Part shown: in pieces, positions 30,835 to 41,943 of the stretch
Layout: each line of letters begins with the position of its first letter
Position numbering within the stretch: the first letter of the stretch is position 1
Assembly: GCA_963713445.1 (NCBI GenBank)
Contig: CAVQMB010000043.1
Span: 1-64,000 of the forward strand
DNA length: 64,000 nt
Direction: 5' to 3'
From: CAVQMB01 sp963713445
GTDB lineage: Bacteria; Pseudomonadota; Gammaproteobacteria; Competibacterales; Competibacteraceae
The notes under the pieces: generated by a model
Database searches by the model: none
Seen by the model: the letters and a program-made list of their open reading frames with translations, nothing else
Told to the model about the DNA's origin: nothing
Program-made: the position numbers and the translations under genes

Positions 30835-31271
30835 ACTCGCTCTCCCAATTTGTTTGCCAAATTTAATAAATTGGCTATTTAGTTTTTTGTTGGTTGCAAA
30901 TTGTCACGCAACAGGCGGTATGCCAATCCACTCTAGCCCATCGCGCATTGTAATTACCCACTTGGACACTTCAATGCGTTCTAGTCGCGTAAAAAAGCTA
31001 AGCCAATATACATCGTAGGAGTAGTCAATTGGATTAATCTAGTTGAAAAGACTGGGCTTGGCAAGCAATCGATGCATTGTCCTGAGAAAGGCGAATCAAT
31101 TAATTTTCACCAAATTGAAAACAAGAATAGTCTAATATGTCAATCAACGTACTAGCCTGCCGCCTAAAATGAGTAATCACACGAAAATGAAGAGGCAACA
31201 ATCCTTGTCGCACCCACTGAGGCCTGGGTGGTCTCGGCTGCTACACTGGGGTTCGGGAGAGTTCCGAGTTC
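30835..31271. other. AT-rich gap between the surface locus and recD
   Basis: 437 bp, clearly more AT-rich than the genes on either side. A variant of the shared IPTL upstream motif (TTGCAAATTGTCAC) starts at 30894. I see no gene, tRNA or obvious attachment site. Confidence 0.6.
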
Positions 31272-33128
31272 GTGACAATGCTGGATGTACTGAATCGGCT
31301 GCTTCAGACAGGCGCTGTATCCGACATCGATCTGCACTTTGCGCGTTTTCTGGCACAGCATGGCGCAGGCGACGCACCGACTGTGCAACTCGCGGCCTGT
31401 CTGGCGAGCCACGCGACCGGCGACGGGCATGTGTGCGTGGATTTGCCGGCCGTTGCCGGACAGGTGCTGTTTACGGGGGAGAATCATCCGGGTCTGATGG
31501 CGCCGGCGCTCAGTGAGTGGCGGAGCGATCTGCGCCGCAGTCCGGTGGTGGGTCGCCCGGGCGAGTTCCGGCCGCTGATCCTGGACCGGCGCGGACGACT
31601 GTATCTGTACCGCTATTGGGACTACGAGCGACGGCTGGCGCGCGATCTTCTGTCGCGCGCCGCGGCCCCGGTCGATGGGCTCGACCAATCCCGCCTGCGG
31701 TCGGATCTCGATCGGTTGTTCGGGCCGCCCGGTGCCACCGTCAATGGGCAGAAGGTCGCGGCGGCGGCGGCGCTGTGCCGCCGGTTCTGCGTGATTTCCG
31801 GCGGGCCGGGCACCGGCAAGACCACCACGGTGGTCAAGGTGCTGGCGTTGCTGGCCGGCCAACAGCCCGGGCGGGCGCCAGTGATCGGGCTGGCGGCGCC
31901 GACCGGCAAGGCCGCGGCGCGGATGCAGGAGGCCATACGCCACGCCCGCGACCGGCTCGATCTCGACCCGCAGGTGCTGGATACCATTCCCGACCAGGCC
32001 CAGACCCTGCACCGGTTGCTCGGACCGCGGCCTGACGGCAACGGATTCCGCCATGACCACAGCAATCCGTTGCCGCTGGACGTGCTGATTGTCGATGAGG
32101 CCTCGATGATCGATCTGGCGCTGATGGCGCGGCTGATCGATGCGCTGCCGTCAGCGACCCGGCTGATTCTGCTGGGTGACCGCGACCAACTGGCGTCGGT
32201 CGAAGCCGGCGCCGTGCTGGGTGACATCTGCGGCGCCGGCAACGCGTTTTCGGCGGCATTCAGGGATCAGCTCGTGCAGTTGACCGGCGAGGCCTTGCCC
32301 ACCGCCCGGGCGCGGCGTTCACCGCTCGCCGATTGCATTGTGCTGCTCAGGCACAGTTACCGGTTCGGCCACGACAGCGGCATTGGCCGGCTGGCCCAGG
32401 CGGTTAACGGGGGCCGCGCGGAGGCTGCTGTCAAGCTGCTGCACCGCGGGGAATGGCCGGATGTCCACTGGCGTGAATTGACCGGGGCAGCATTGTCAGA
32501 GGGCCTGGCCCTGCGGCTGGCTGAGGGCTATGGACCGTATCTGCGGCTTCTTGCAGGTGGCGCGTCGGTCAAGCAGGTGTTCGCCGCGTTCGAGGCGTTC
32601 CGGGTTCTGTGCGCGTTGCGCGGTGGACCGTTCGGGGTGAGTCAGCTCAACCGGCTGATTCAGCGCATCCTGCAGCAGCGTCGCCTGTTGCGGGTCGGCA
32701 ATGCTGTCTGGTACCCGGGCCGGCCGATCATGGTGACCCGCAATGATTACAGTCTGCGTCTTTATAACGGTGATACCGGTATCGCCATGACCGATGATGA
32801 AGGGCGGCTGCGGGTCTGGTTCCAGGGCGCCGACGGTAGTCCGCGCGGCTTATTGCCGGGGCGGCTCCCGCCGCACGAGACGGTGTTCGCGATGACGATT
32901 CACAAGAGCCAGGGGTCCGAGTTCGAGCGGGTGATGCTGGTGTTACCGCCGGGCGACAGCCGTATCCTGGGGCGCGAGCTGCTGTATACCGGCATTACCC
33001 GAGCCCGGCGCCGGGTCGAACTATGGGCCAGCGAGGCGGCGGTGCGTGCTGCGGTCGCCCAGCGCTCTCAGCGTAGCAGCGGGCTGGCCGAAGCGCTCTG
33101 GCGCCACTCTGGGGATGCGGCGACATGA
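31272..33128 (+). CDS. recD: Exodeoxyribonuclease V alpha subunit RecD
   Basis: 618-residue SF1B helicase with 5'-3' polarity, a subunit of the RecBCD repair nuclease. Walker A GGPGTGKTTT, Walker B DVLIVDEASMID, motif III LGDRDQLASVEAGAVLGD, and the C-terminal FAMTIHKSQGSEFERVMLVLP and LLYTGITRARRRVELW. The start is GTG 31272 or ATG 31278; a GGGAGA site suits the first better. recB and recC, normally just upstream, are absent here, where the surface-protein locus lies instead. It overlaps the next gene by ATGA. Confidence 0.93.
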   Translation: MTMLDVLNRLLQTGAVSDIDLHFARFLAQHGAGDAPTVQLAACLASHATGDGHVCVDLPAVAGQVLFTGENHPGLMAPALSEWRSDLRRSPVVGRPGEFRPLILDRRGRLYLYRYWDYERRLARDLLSRAAAPVDGLDQSRLRSDLDRLFGPPGATVNGQKVAAAAALCRRFCVISGGPGTGKTTTVVKVLALLAGQQPGRAPVIGLAAPTGKAAARMQEAIRHARDRLDLDPQVLDTIPDQAQTLHRLLGPRPDGNGFRHDHSNPLPLDVLIVDEASMIDLALMARLIDALPSATRLILLGDRDQLASVEAGAVLGDICGAGNAFSAAFRDQLVQLTGEALPTARARRSPLADCIVLLRHSYRFGHDSGIGRLAQAVNGGRAEAAVKLLHRGEWPDVHWRELTGAALSEGLALRLAEGYGPYLRLLAGGASVKQVFAAFEAFRVLCALRGGPFGVSQLNRLIQRILQQRRLLRVGNAVWYPGRPIMVTRNDYSLRLYNGDTGIAMTDDEGRLRVWFQGADGSPRGLLPGRLPPHETVFAMTIHKSQGSEFERVMLVLPPGDSRILGRELLYTGITRARRRVELWASEAAVRAAVAQRSQRSSGLAEALWRHSGDAAT

Positions 33129-33637
33129 TGCCGCCAGACATTGGCCTGGACTGGCGCTGGTTGCTGCTCGCTGCCGCGGCGTTGCTTGCAATCACTGTGG
33201 TCGCGGCGCTGTTGCGGGTGCGGCGGCTATATCCTTACGAAGCACGGGCTGGTTTGCTGTCGCCGGCCGAGCTGCGGTTTTTCCAGGCGCTGGAACAGGC
33301 ACTGGGCGCGCAGGCACGCATCCATACCAAAGTGCGGCTGGCGGATCTGATCCAGGTGCGGTCATCTGTTTCGGGGCGTGGCTTCTACCGCGCCTTCAGC
33401 CCGATTGCCTGCAAGCACGTCGATTACGTGCTGTGTGACGACGCCCACCGGATCCTTTGTGCGATCGAACTGGATGACCGCTCCCACCACCGCCGTGAGC
33501 GGCAGCAACGCGATCTGTTCGTCGATGCCGCATTCAAGGCGGCCCGGATTCCGCTGCTGCGGTTTCCGGTGCAGGCGCGGTATCCGTTGCAGCCGTTGCG
33601 CGAGCGGTTGCTGACGGTGGTGGGCCGGAACGGTTAG
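33125..33637 (+). CDS. DUF2726 membrane-anchored protein
   Basis: 170 residues: one N-terminal helix (about 12-28), then LLSPAELRFFQALEQAL, IHTKVRLADLI, KHVDYVLCDDAHRILCAIELDDRSH and RIPLLRFPVQ. The last part resembles a PD-(D/E)XK nuclease core (D ... ELDD), as seen in DUF2726 proteins, but activity is unproven. It is translationally coupled to recD (ATGA), which hints at a role in DNA metabolism. Confidence 0.8.
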   Translation: MMPPDIGLDWRWLLLAAAALLAITVVAALLRVRRLYPYEARAGLLSPAELRFFQALEQALGAQARIHTKVRLADLIQVRSSVSGRGFYRAFSPIACKHVDYVLCDDAHRILCAIELDDRSHHRRERQQRDLFVDAAFKAARIPLLRFPVQARYPLQPLRERLLTVVGRNG

Positions 33638-33664
33638 GCTAGAACGGTAAGCGGAGGGGCGTCC

Positions 33665-33873
33665 ATGCCTGAGCCTGCGTCGATTATGGTTTGCGGCGAA
33701 GCATTGATCGATGTGGTACCGGTAGGCGCCGGCGACAGCTTCATGGCGGCACTGCTGTTCGGCCTATGGCAGGGCTGTCCCGCGGCGACGTCGGTGCCGT
33801 GCTGACCTGCACCCGGTTGGGTGCCGACCCGCCGATGCTGGCCGAACTCGGGGCGGCACTCGATCGCGCTTGA
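33665..33873 (+). pseudogene. PfkB-family carbohydrate kinase remnant
   Basis: Starts MPEPASIMVCGEALIDVVPV, the N-terminus of a ribokinase/fructokinase-type enzyme, and jumps straight to GAGDSFMAALLFGLWQG, the C-terminal catalytic (GAGD) motif. About 220 residues are missing. After the motif the frame shifts, with LSRGDVGAVL ... LAELGAALDRA in the next frame. It cannot make an active kinase. Confidence 0.75.
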
Positions 33874-33905
33874 ATCTCGGGCGACGGGAGGCCGAACACC
33901 GGCTT

Positions 33906-34376
33906 ATGATTGAGCACAAGCATCTGTTAGTGGTGGCGCATGTGCCGTCGCCCAACACCCGCGCCCTGTGTGCGGCGGTGCTGCGCGGTGCCCGCCACGC
34001 TGATATCAGCGGTGTCCGGGTACGGCATCTGGCGCCACTGCAAGCCGGCTCCGACGACGTGTTGCGGGCCGACGGCCTGATTTTGGGCACCACCGAGAAC
34101 CTGGGCTACATGAGCGGTGCGCTCAAGGATTTCTTCGACCGCAGTTATTACCCGTGCCTGGAGAAAACCGAGGGCCTGCCGTACGCGCTTTACATCCGGG
34201 CCAGTCATGATGGCACCGGCACCCGCCGGGCGGTGGAGAGCATCGCTGCGGGGCTGCGCTGGAAAGCGGTGCAGGCGCCGCTGATCTGCCGTGGCGGGTT
34301 CCGCGACGAATTTCTCGGCCAGTGCGAGGAGTTGGGCATGCTGCTGGCGGCCGGCCTGGAGGCCGGCGTGTTCTAG
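33906..34376 (+). CDS. Flavodoxin-fold NAD(P)H-dependent reductase-like protein
   Basis: 156 residues from the ATG at 33906. Flavodoxin-like pattern: HLLVVAHVPSPNTRALCAAVLRGA (phosphate-binding loop), ADGLILGTTENLGYMSGALKDFFDRSYY (FMN-binding 'TP' type loop) and a terminal helix. Probably binds FMN; substrate unknown. An upstream GTG-type extension exists but overlaps the kinase remnant. The stop overlaps that of the convergent ABC permease gene in CTAG. Confidence 0.75.
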   Translation: MIEHKHLLVVAHVPSPNTRALCAAVLRGARHADISGVRVRHLAPLQAGSDDVLRADGLILGTTENLGYMSGALKDFFDRSYYPCLEKTEGLPYALYIRASHDGTGTRRAVESIAAGLRWKAVQAPLICRGGFRDEFLGQCEELGMLLAAGLEAGVF

Positions 34377-35176
34377 CTGTTGGGCCGCCAGCGCAGCAGG
34401 TAGCGTTCCAGCCGCTCGATCGCCAGATCGATCGCCAGCACCACCACCGAGGTCAGCAGCAGGCCCGCGAACACGCCGGTGGTATTGAACACGCCCTGGG
34501 CGTGGGCGACCACGTAGCCGATGCCGCGCGCCGAGCCGATGTACTCGCCGACCACCGCGCCGACCAGGGCGAAACCGATGCTGGTATGCAGGCTGGAGAA
34601 GATCCAGGCCATCGCCGAGGGCAGGTACACGTGGCGCAGCAACTGGCCGTCGGAGGCTTGCAGCATGCGGGCATTGTTGACCAGCACCGGGTCGACTTCG
34701 CGGATACCCTGGAAGGTGTTGAAGAACACCACGAAGAACACCAGGGTGACCCCCAGCGCGATTTTGGAGGCCATGCCGAGGCCGAACCAGAGCATGAAGA
34801 TGGGCGCGAGAATCACCCGCGGCAGGGCATTGAGAATCCGGATGTAGGGGTCGAACACCGCCGCCAGCAGATCGACCCGGGCCAACGCCAGGCCGGCCAG
34901 TACCCCGCTGATGATACCGATGACGAATGCCGCCATGGCCTCGGCCAGCGTGGTGTACAGGTGGATCCAGATATAGCCGCTCACCATCCAGTCCCACAGC
35001 TGCACCGTGATGGCTGAGGGCTGACTGAAGAAGAACGGGTCCAGTATGCCGAGCCGGGCCAGCAGTTCCCACAGCCCCACTACGAGCACGAAGAAGCCGA
35101 GCTGCAGCGCGAACACCAGCGCCCGTGACGGCGCCGGCCGTGACCCGGACGTGGCCAGCGATTGCTCAGCCGCCAT
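34373..35176 (-). CDS. ABC transporter permease, NitT/TauT/thiamine-precursor type
   Basis: 267 residues with about six helices and the inner-membrane permease motif for ATPase contact: EAMAAFVIGIISGVLAGLAL and DPVLVNNARMLQASDGQLLRHVYLPSAM (EAA loop region). Matches the SsuC/TauC/ThiX branch. Its start overlaps the ATPase gene by 11 bp, giving an SBP-ATPase-permease operon. Confidence 0.88.
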   Translation of the reverse strand: MAAEQSLATSGSRPAPSRALVFALQLGFFVLVVGLWELLARLGILDPFFFSQPSAITVQLWDWMVSGYIWIHLYTTLAEAMAAFVIGIISGVLAGLALARVDLLAAVFDPYIRILNALPRVILAPIFMLWFGLGMASKIALGVTLVFFVVFFNTFQGIREVDPVLVNNARMLQASDGQLLRHVYLPSAMAWIFSSLHTSIGFALVGAVVGEYIGSARGIGYVVAHAQGVFNTTGVFAGLLLTSVVVLAIDLAIERLERYLLRWRPNS

Positions 35177-36020
35177 GGGCCAGTTCCTCCTCGTGCTTGT
35201 GGACCTCGACCCGCAGGTCGCCCCAGATGCGCTTGTACAGATCGGTGAACTCGCTGTTCAGGCGGATTTCACTGACGTCGCGTGGACGTTCCAGGGTGAT
35301 CGGATAATCCCCTTTGATGCGGGCCGGGCCGGTCGACAACACCACTACCCGGTCGGCCAGGGCGATGGCCTCTTCCAGGTCGTGGGTGATGAACAGCACC
35401 GTTTTGCGGGTTTCCTGCCACAGCTCCAGCAGTTCGGTTTCCATGACCTGGCGGGTCTGCACGTCCAGCGCCGAGAACGGTTCGTCCATCAGCAGGATGC
35501 GGGGATTGACGATCCAGGCCTGGGCGATCGCGGCCCGCTTGCGCATGCCGCCGGACAACTGGTGCGGGAAGCGGTCCTCGAAGTCGGTGAGACCGACCCG
35601 TTGCAGCCAGTGGCGGGCCTGGCGTCGCGCCTCGGCCTTGCGGACCCGGCGGAAGTTCAGGCCGAGCGTCACATTATCCAGTACGGTGCGCCAGGGCAGC
35701 AGGGCATCCTGCTGGAACAGATAGGCCGCGTGCGGATTGACACCGGCCAGCGGCTCGCCGAATACCCTGACCTGTCCGGCCGGTGGGAATAACAGCCCCG
35801 CGGCGGCATTGAGCAGGGTCGACTTGCCGCAGCCGCTGGGGCCGACGATGGCGACGAAGGTGCCTTCCGTGATGCGGAGGCTGATCTGGTCCATGACCGT
35901 ATGCACGGCTCCGCCAGGTGTAGCGAAGCGGATGGTGACGTCTTCGAAGTCCAGCGCCGGCGCTGTGATGGCCGGCGACGGGTTGTCGCCGGCCGGTTTG
36001 GTTACTTCAGAATGGCTCAC
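35166..36020 (-). CDS. ABC transporter ATP-binding protein, NitT/TauT type
   Basis: 284 residues. Walker A GPSGCGKSTLL, Q-loop LFQQDALLPW, signature LSGGMRKRAAIAQA, Walker B ILLMDEPFSALD, switch His in FITHDLEEAIALADR. The start is GTG at 36020, overlapping the upstream stop as GTGA; a longer upstream frame is only the shadow of the binding-protein gene. Energises import with the adjacent permease. Confidence 0.9.
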   Translation of the reverse strand: MSHSEVTKPAGDNPSPAITAPALDFEDVTIRFATPGGAVHTVMDQISLRITEGTFVAIVGPSGCGKSTLLNAAAGLLFPPAGQVRVFGEPLAGVNPHAAYLFQQDALLPWRTVLDNVTLGLNFRRVRKAEARRQARHWLQRVGLTDFEDRFPHQLSGGMRKRAAIAQAWIVNPRILLMDEPFSALDVQTRQVMETELLELWQETRKTVLFITHDLEEAIALADRVVVLSTGPARIKGDYPITLERPRDVSEIRLNSEFTDLYKRIWGDLRVEVHKHEEELAHGG

Positions 36021-37093
36021 TGGCCGGTCAGGCCGAACCGCTTGGCCGCCTTCTCGGCGAGTGTATTGGTATAGGTCGTGCTGAGGTCGATCTTGGCGTC
36101 GGCCACTTCCTTGTCGGACTGGCTGAACACCTTGAGTACGGCACTGGCGCCCTTGGGATCCATCAAGCCGGTCTTGGAGTACATGGGGATTGTGTTCTTC
36201 AGCGCGGCCAGGTAAAGGGCCTTGTTCTTGCCGACATAGTCGGCCGGCATTTTGGCCATGATCTGTTTCGCCGAGTGGCTGTGAATCCACTTCAGCGTCT
36301 CGGCAATGGCGTTGGCCATGCCCTGGGCTGCGGCCGTGTGGTTCTTGATCCAGTCAGCGGACGCATAGAACGAGCCGCCCGGGTAGTTACCGCCAAAGAC
36401 TTTGCGGGTGTCCGCGGCGCTGCGGGTATCGACCAGAATCCGCAGATCCTTGTACTTGCCCGCCAGCAAGGTGACGGCCGGATCCAGCATGACCGCCGCC
36501 TGCACCTGGCCATGCTCCATCGCCGCCACGGCCGTGGCGCCCAGGCCGATCCCGATTACCGCGGCCGATTTGGGATCCTTGCCGGCCCGGCTCAACAGGT
36601 ATTTGAGAAAGAAATCGGTTGACGAGCCAGGTGCGCTGACACCGACTGATTTACCGACCAGATCGTCCACTGACTGGATGGCATGGGTGTATTTGGGTGA
36701 GACCACCAGCACCAGACCGGGGAAGCGGTCGTACACCGTGAAGGCCTGGAAATGCTTGCCTTTGGCGGCCAGTTCGATGGTGTGGTCGTAATAGCCCGAT
36801 ACCACGTCGGCGCTGCCACCGATAACGGCGGTGAGCGCCTGCGAGCCACCTTTGAAAGTGATCATCTCGAGATCCACGCCATTCTTTTTGTACATGCCGA
36901 GCTGATGTGCCAGCACGGTGGGCAGATAGCACAGGCAGCCGGCGCCGCCGATGGCCAGCTTGACCTGCGGCATGGACGCGGCCTGAGCGCCCGGAGGCTG
37001 GATCAGCAGGGCGAGCGCGGCAACGGCGCCGACAGCCAGATGCCGCAACGCGGTGAGCGCGTTGCGGCCGGTTCGTTGAGAATGGTCCCGCAT
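36017..37093 (-). CDS. ABC transporter substrate-binding protein, NMT1/THI5-like
   Basis: About 358 residues with a signal peptide (hydrophobic AVGAVAALALLIQPPGAQA). Binding-fold motifs are KLAIGGAGCLCYLPTVLAHQLGMYKKNGVDLEM, GGSQALTAVIGGSADVVSGYYDHTIELAAKGK and GKSVGVSAPGSSTDFFLKYLL. The group binds sulfonates, nitrate, or pyrimidine precursors of thiamine; I cannot tell which, and saw no TPP riboswitch upstream. ATG 37093 is preferred over one 15 bp upstream because GAGGAG lies at correct spacing. Confidence 0.87.
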   Translation of the reverse strand: MRDHSQRTGRNALTALRHLAVGAVAALALLIQPPGAQAASMPQVKLAIGGAGCLCYLPTVLAHQLGMYKKNGVDLEMITFKGGSQALTAVIGGSADVVSGYYDHTIELAAKGKHFQAFTVYDRFPGLVLVVSPKYTHAIQSVDDLVGKSVGVSAPGSSTDFFLKYLLSRAGKDPKSAAVIGIGLGATAVAAMEHGQVQAAVMLDPAVTLLAGKYKDLRILVDTRSAADTRKVFGGNYPGGSFYASADWIKNHTAAAQGMANAIAETLKWIHSHSAKQIMAKMPADYVGKNKALYLAALKNTIPMYSKTGLMDPKGASAVLKVFSQSDKEVADAKIDLSTTYTNTLAEKAAKRFGLTGQ

Positions 37094-37191
37094 GGTAGGT
37101 CTCCTCATTATTATGGGAGCTGGTAGGGGTGTTTACGGCCCGGCTATGCTAGCACGCTGCCTGGCATTGGCAAGCGTCGGGGGCTGGCAGG

Positions 37192-37827
37192 TCAGCGCAC
37201 CCGGTAAACGTCGGCCCGGGCCAGCAGATCCCGCTCGGCGGCGTCATACGGAAACACGGCGAACGGCGCCGTCTGCGCGATCAGTTCGATGGCGTTGTCG
37301 CGTTGGAGGTCATCCAGGGCGGCACCAAAGCCGTCGTCGCTGCGGGCCGATTCGGTGACAGTCAGTAGCAACAGGCCACCCGGTCGCGTGACCCGCACCA
37401 GCTCGCGGTAACCCCGGGGCGGCGCGTGGCCGGTGGTGAATGCGCCGAAGGTATAGGCCGCATCAAAGCTGGCGTCGGGAAAGCTAAGTCGTGCGCCCAG
37501 GTCCATCTGCTGCAGGTCGGTATAAGCGCCGGTCGCGCGCGCCATGGCCAGCATGTCGTCGGACAGGTCGATGCCGGTCAGATTGCGATAGCCGAGCAGG
37601 CTGAGAAAATAACCGATGCGGCCGGTGCCGACACCGGCGTCCAGCAGACGACTCGCGTTATCGGGGACGTGGCGCGCGATGAGCGCCGGGGCCAGGTTGA
37701 AATAGGCATAGCCGGCAGCACTGAGATCGCCATCGTAGCTGCGCGCCCATTCGTGGTAGGCCTGGCGCAAGGCCGCCGGATCTGCACTGCAGTAGACGCG
37801 TTCGAGCTGGTCCTTGAATGAAGGCAT
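37192..37827 (-). CDS. Class I SAM-dependent methyltransferase
   Basis: 211 residues. Motif I LLDAGVGTGRIGYFLSLLGY, then GIDLSDDMLAMAR, FDAAYTFGAFTTGHAPP and LVRVTRPGGLLLLTV. The arrangement resembles METTL27 (WBSCR27)-like proteins; substrate unknown. It is separate from the ABC operon by about 100 bp. Confidence 0.85.
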   Translation of the reverse strand: MPSFKDQLERVYCSADPAALRQAYHEWARSYDGDLSAAGYAYFNLAPALIARHVPDNASRLLDAGVGTGRIGYFLSLLGYRNLTGIDLSDDMLAMARATGAYTDLQQMDLGARLSFPDASFDAAYTFGAFTTGHAPPRGYRELVRVTRPGGLLLLTVTESARSDDGFGAALDDLQRDNAIELIAQTAPFAVFPYDAAERDLLARADVYRVR

Positions 37828-37848
37828 GATTATCCTCTTGGTTGGGCG

Positions 37849-37876
37849 CTATCAGCTATCAGCTATCAGCTATCAG
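37849..37876. repeat. Four tandem copies of the heptamer CTATCAG
   Basis: Perfect 7-bp tandem repeat just upstream of the methyltransferase gene. Two inverted copies (CTGATAG x2) lie at 9309-9322 after the SCO1 gene. Confidence 0.9.
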
Positions 37877-37900
37877 CCAGAAAGCCGATTGTCAGTCGGC

Positions 37901-37921
37901 GGAGGGCCCGAAGGCCCTTCC
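37901..37921 (-). terminator. Hairpin after acnA
   Basis: Stem AGGGCC / GGCCCT with a CGAA tetraloop (37903-37918), just past the acnA stop in its reading direction. No clear U-run, so it may be an mRNA-end hairpin. Confidence 0.45.
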
Positions 37922-37972
37922 ACCGATCGGTATCGCTAGTGGCCAGCGGCTGATGCTGCCGCCGAGCCTGCC

Positions 37973-40702
<2,730 letters not shown>

Positions 40703-40794
40703 GGCACTCTCCCCATCAGCATCGGGTTGGCAATGGTGCAAAGCAACAACCGCCAATGATACCACGGGCTGTCGTCAGGCTTGGTGCAGAGGCG

Positions 40795-41877
40795 TTACGG
40801 CTGGCGGCGCAGGCTCCGCCAGGCCAACACCAGCAGGGTAATCACGGTAAGCGGCAGCACGAAGCCGGCCATCACCCAGTTGTAGACCCGCAGCGCGTCG
40901 TGCCGGGTGGCCGCCAGTACCAGGTACAGCAGATAGGCCCCGTAGTAGGCGATGAACAGTGCACCTTCCCAGCGGTCCAGCCGGTGGCCGCTGAGGAAAA
41001 TCGGTAGGCAGGCTACGGCGACGGCGATCATCACCGGCAGGTCGAAATGCAGCGCCGACGGCGCCACGGTGATGCCGTTGGGCGACAGCATGCTGGTCAA
41101 TCCCAGCACGGCCAGAATATTGAACAGGTTACTCCCGATGGCATTACCGACAGCGATGTCGCGTTCTCCCTGCCAGCTGGCGACCAGCGAGGCCGCGATC
41201 TCCGGCAGCGACGTGCCGATCGCGATGACCGTCAGGCCAATGATCAGGTCGCTGACACCCAGCCACTGGGCAATGGCGACCGCACCGGCCACCAGCCAGC
41301 GGGCACCCAACGTGAGCATGATCAGGCCGGCTGCCAGCAGCATGAGATTGCGCGCCACCGGGCGGTGCTCCGGGCGTTTCGCTGCGCTGCCATAGGCCTG
41401 GGAGTATTCTGCCTCGACAGCGCGATTCTCGCGCCGGCTCTGGACCACGGAAAACCCCAGATAGGCAACCATGCAGGCGAACAGAACCAGTCCGTCGAGC
41501 CGGCCCAGATGACCGTCCAGCGACAGCAGATACAGCAACACCGAGGCGCCGATCATTAGCGGAACATCGAGTCGCACCAACTGTTGTGCGACCACCAGGG
41601 GTGACACTACGGCTGCGACCCCGAGAATCAGCAGGATGTTGCAGATATTGCTGCCGACCACATTACCGAGCGCGATGTCGGGTTGTCCGTTGAAGGTCGA
41701 TTGCAGGCTGACTGCGAGTTCCGGTGCGCTGGTGCCGAAGGCGACCACCGTGAGGCCGATCACCAGAGGTTTGATACCGGCCGTGGCAGCCAGTCGCGAG
41801 GCACCGCTAACCAGCCAGTTGGCTCCCGTGACGAGCAGCACAAAGCCCAGCAGGAACAACGCCAGGGTAACGATCAT
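40795..41877 (-). CDS. Calcium/sodium antiporter, CaCA family (YrbG-like)
   Basis: 360 residues, about ten helices in two inverted halves. Each half holds the alpha-repeat: TVVAFGTSAPELAVSLQ ... GNVVGSNICNI and TVIAIGTSLPEIAASLVAS ... GNAIGSNLFNI. The acidic residues in these repeats bind the cation. Exchanges Na+ (or H+) for Ca2+ across the inner membrane. Single gene. Confidence 0.92.
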   Translation of the reverse strand: MIVTLALFLLGFVLLVTGANWLVSGASRLAATAGIKPLVIGLTVVAFGTSAPELAVSLQSTFNGQPDIALGNVVGSNICNILLILGVAAVVSPLVVAQQLVRLDVPLMIGASVLLYLLSLDGHLGRLDGLVLFACMVAYLGFSVVQSRRENRAVEAEYSQAYGSAAKRPEHRPVARNLMLLAAGLIMLTLGARWLVAGAVAIAQWLGVSDLIIGLTVIAIGTSLPEIAASLVASWQGERDIAVGNAIGSNLFNILAVLGLTSMLSPNGITVAPSALHFDLPVMIAVAVACLPIFLSGHRLDRWEGALFIAYYGAYLLYLVLAATRHDALRVYNWVMAGFVLPLTVITLLVLAWRSLRRQP

Positions 41878-41943
41878 GGCCGCAGGACGAGCATTGGACA
41901 GGCCCTGTATTCTGGCAGAGTCACCTGAACACCAGCCAGCCGT

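Noticed and set aside
35166..36290. A longer start for the ABC ATPase
   Set aside because: The first 90 residues would be the shifted frame of the substrate-binding protein; the GTG overlapping its stop is the likely start.
36900..37190. Possible TPP riboswitch before the ABC importer
   Set aside because: I looked for the conserved THI-box segments (CUGAGA, ACCUGAUC type) upstream of 37093 and did not find them.
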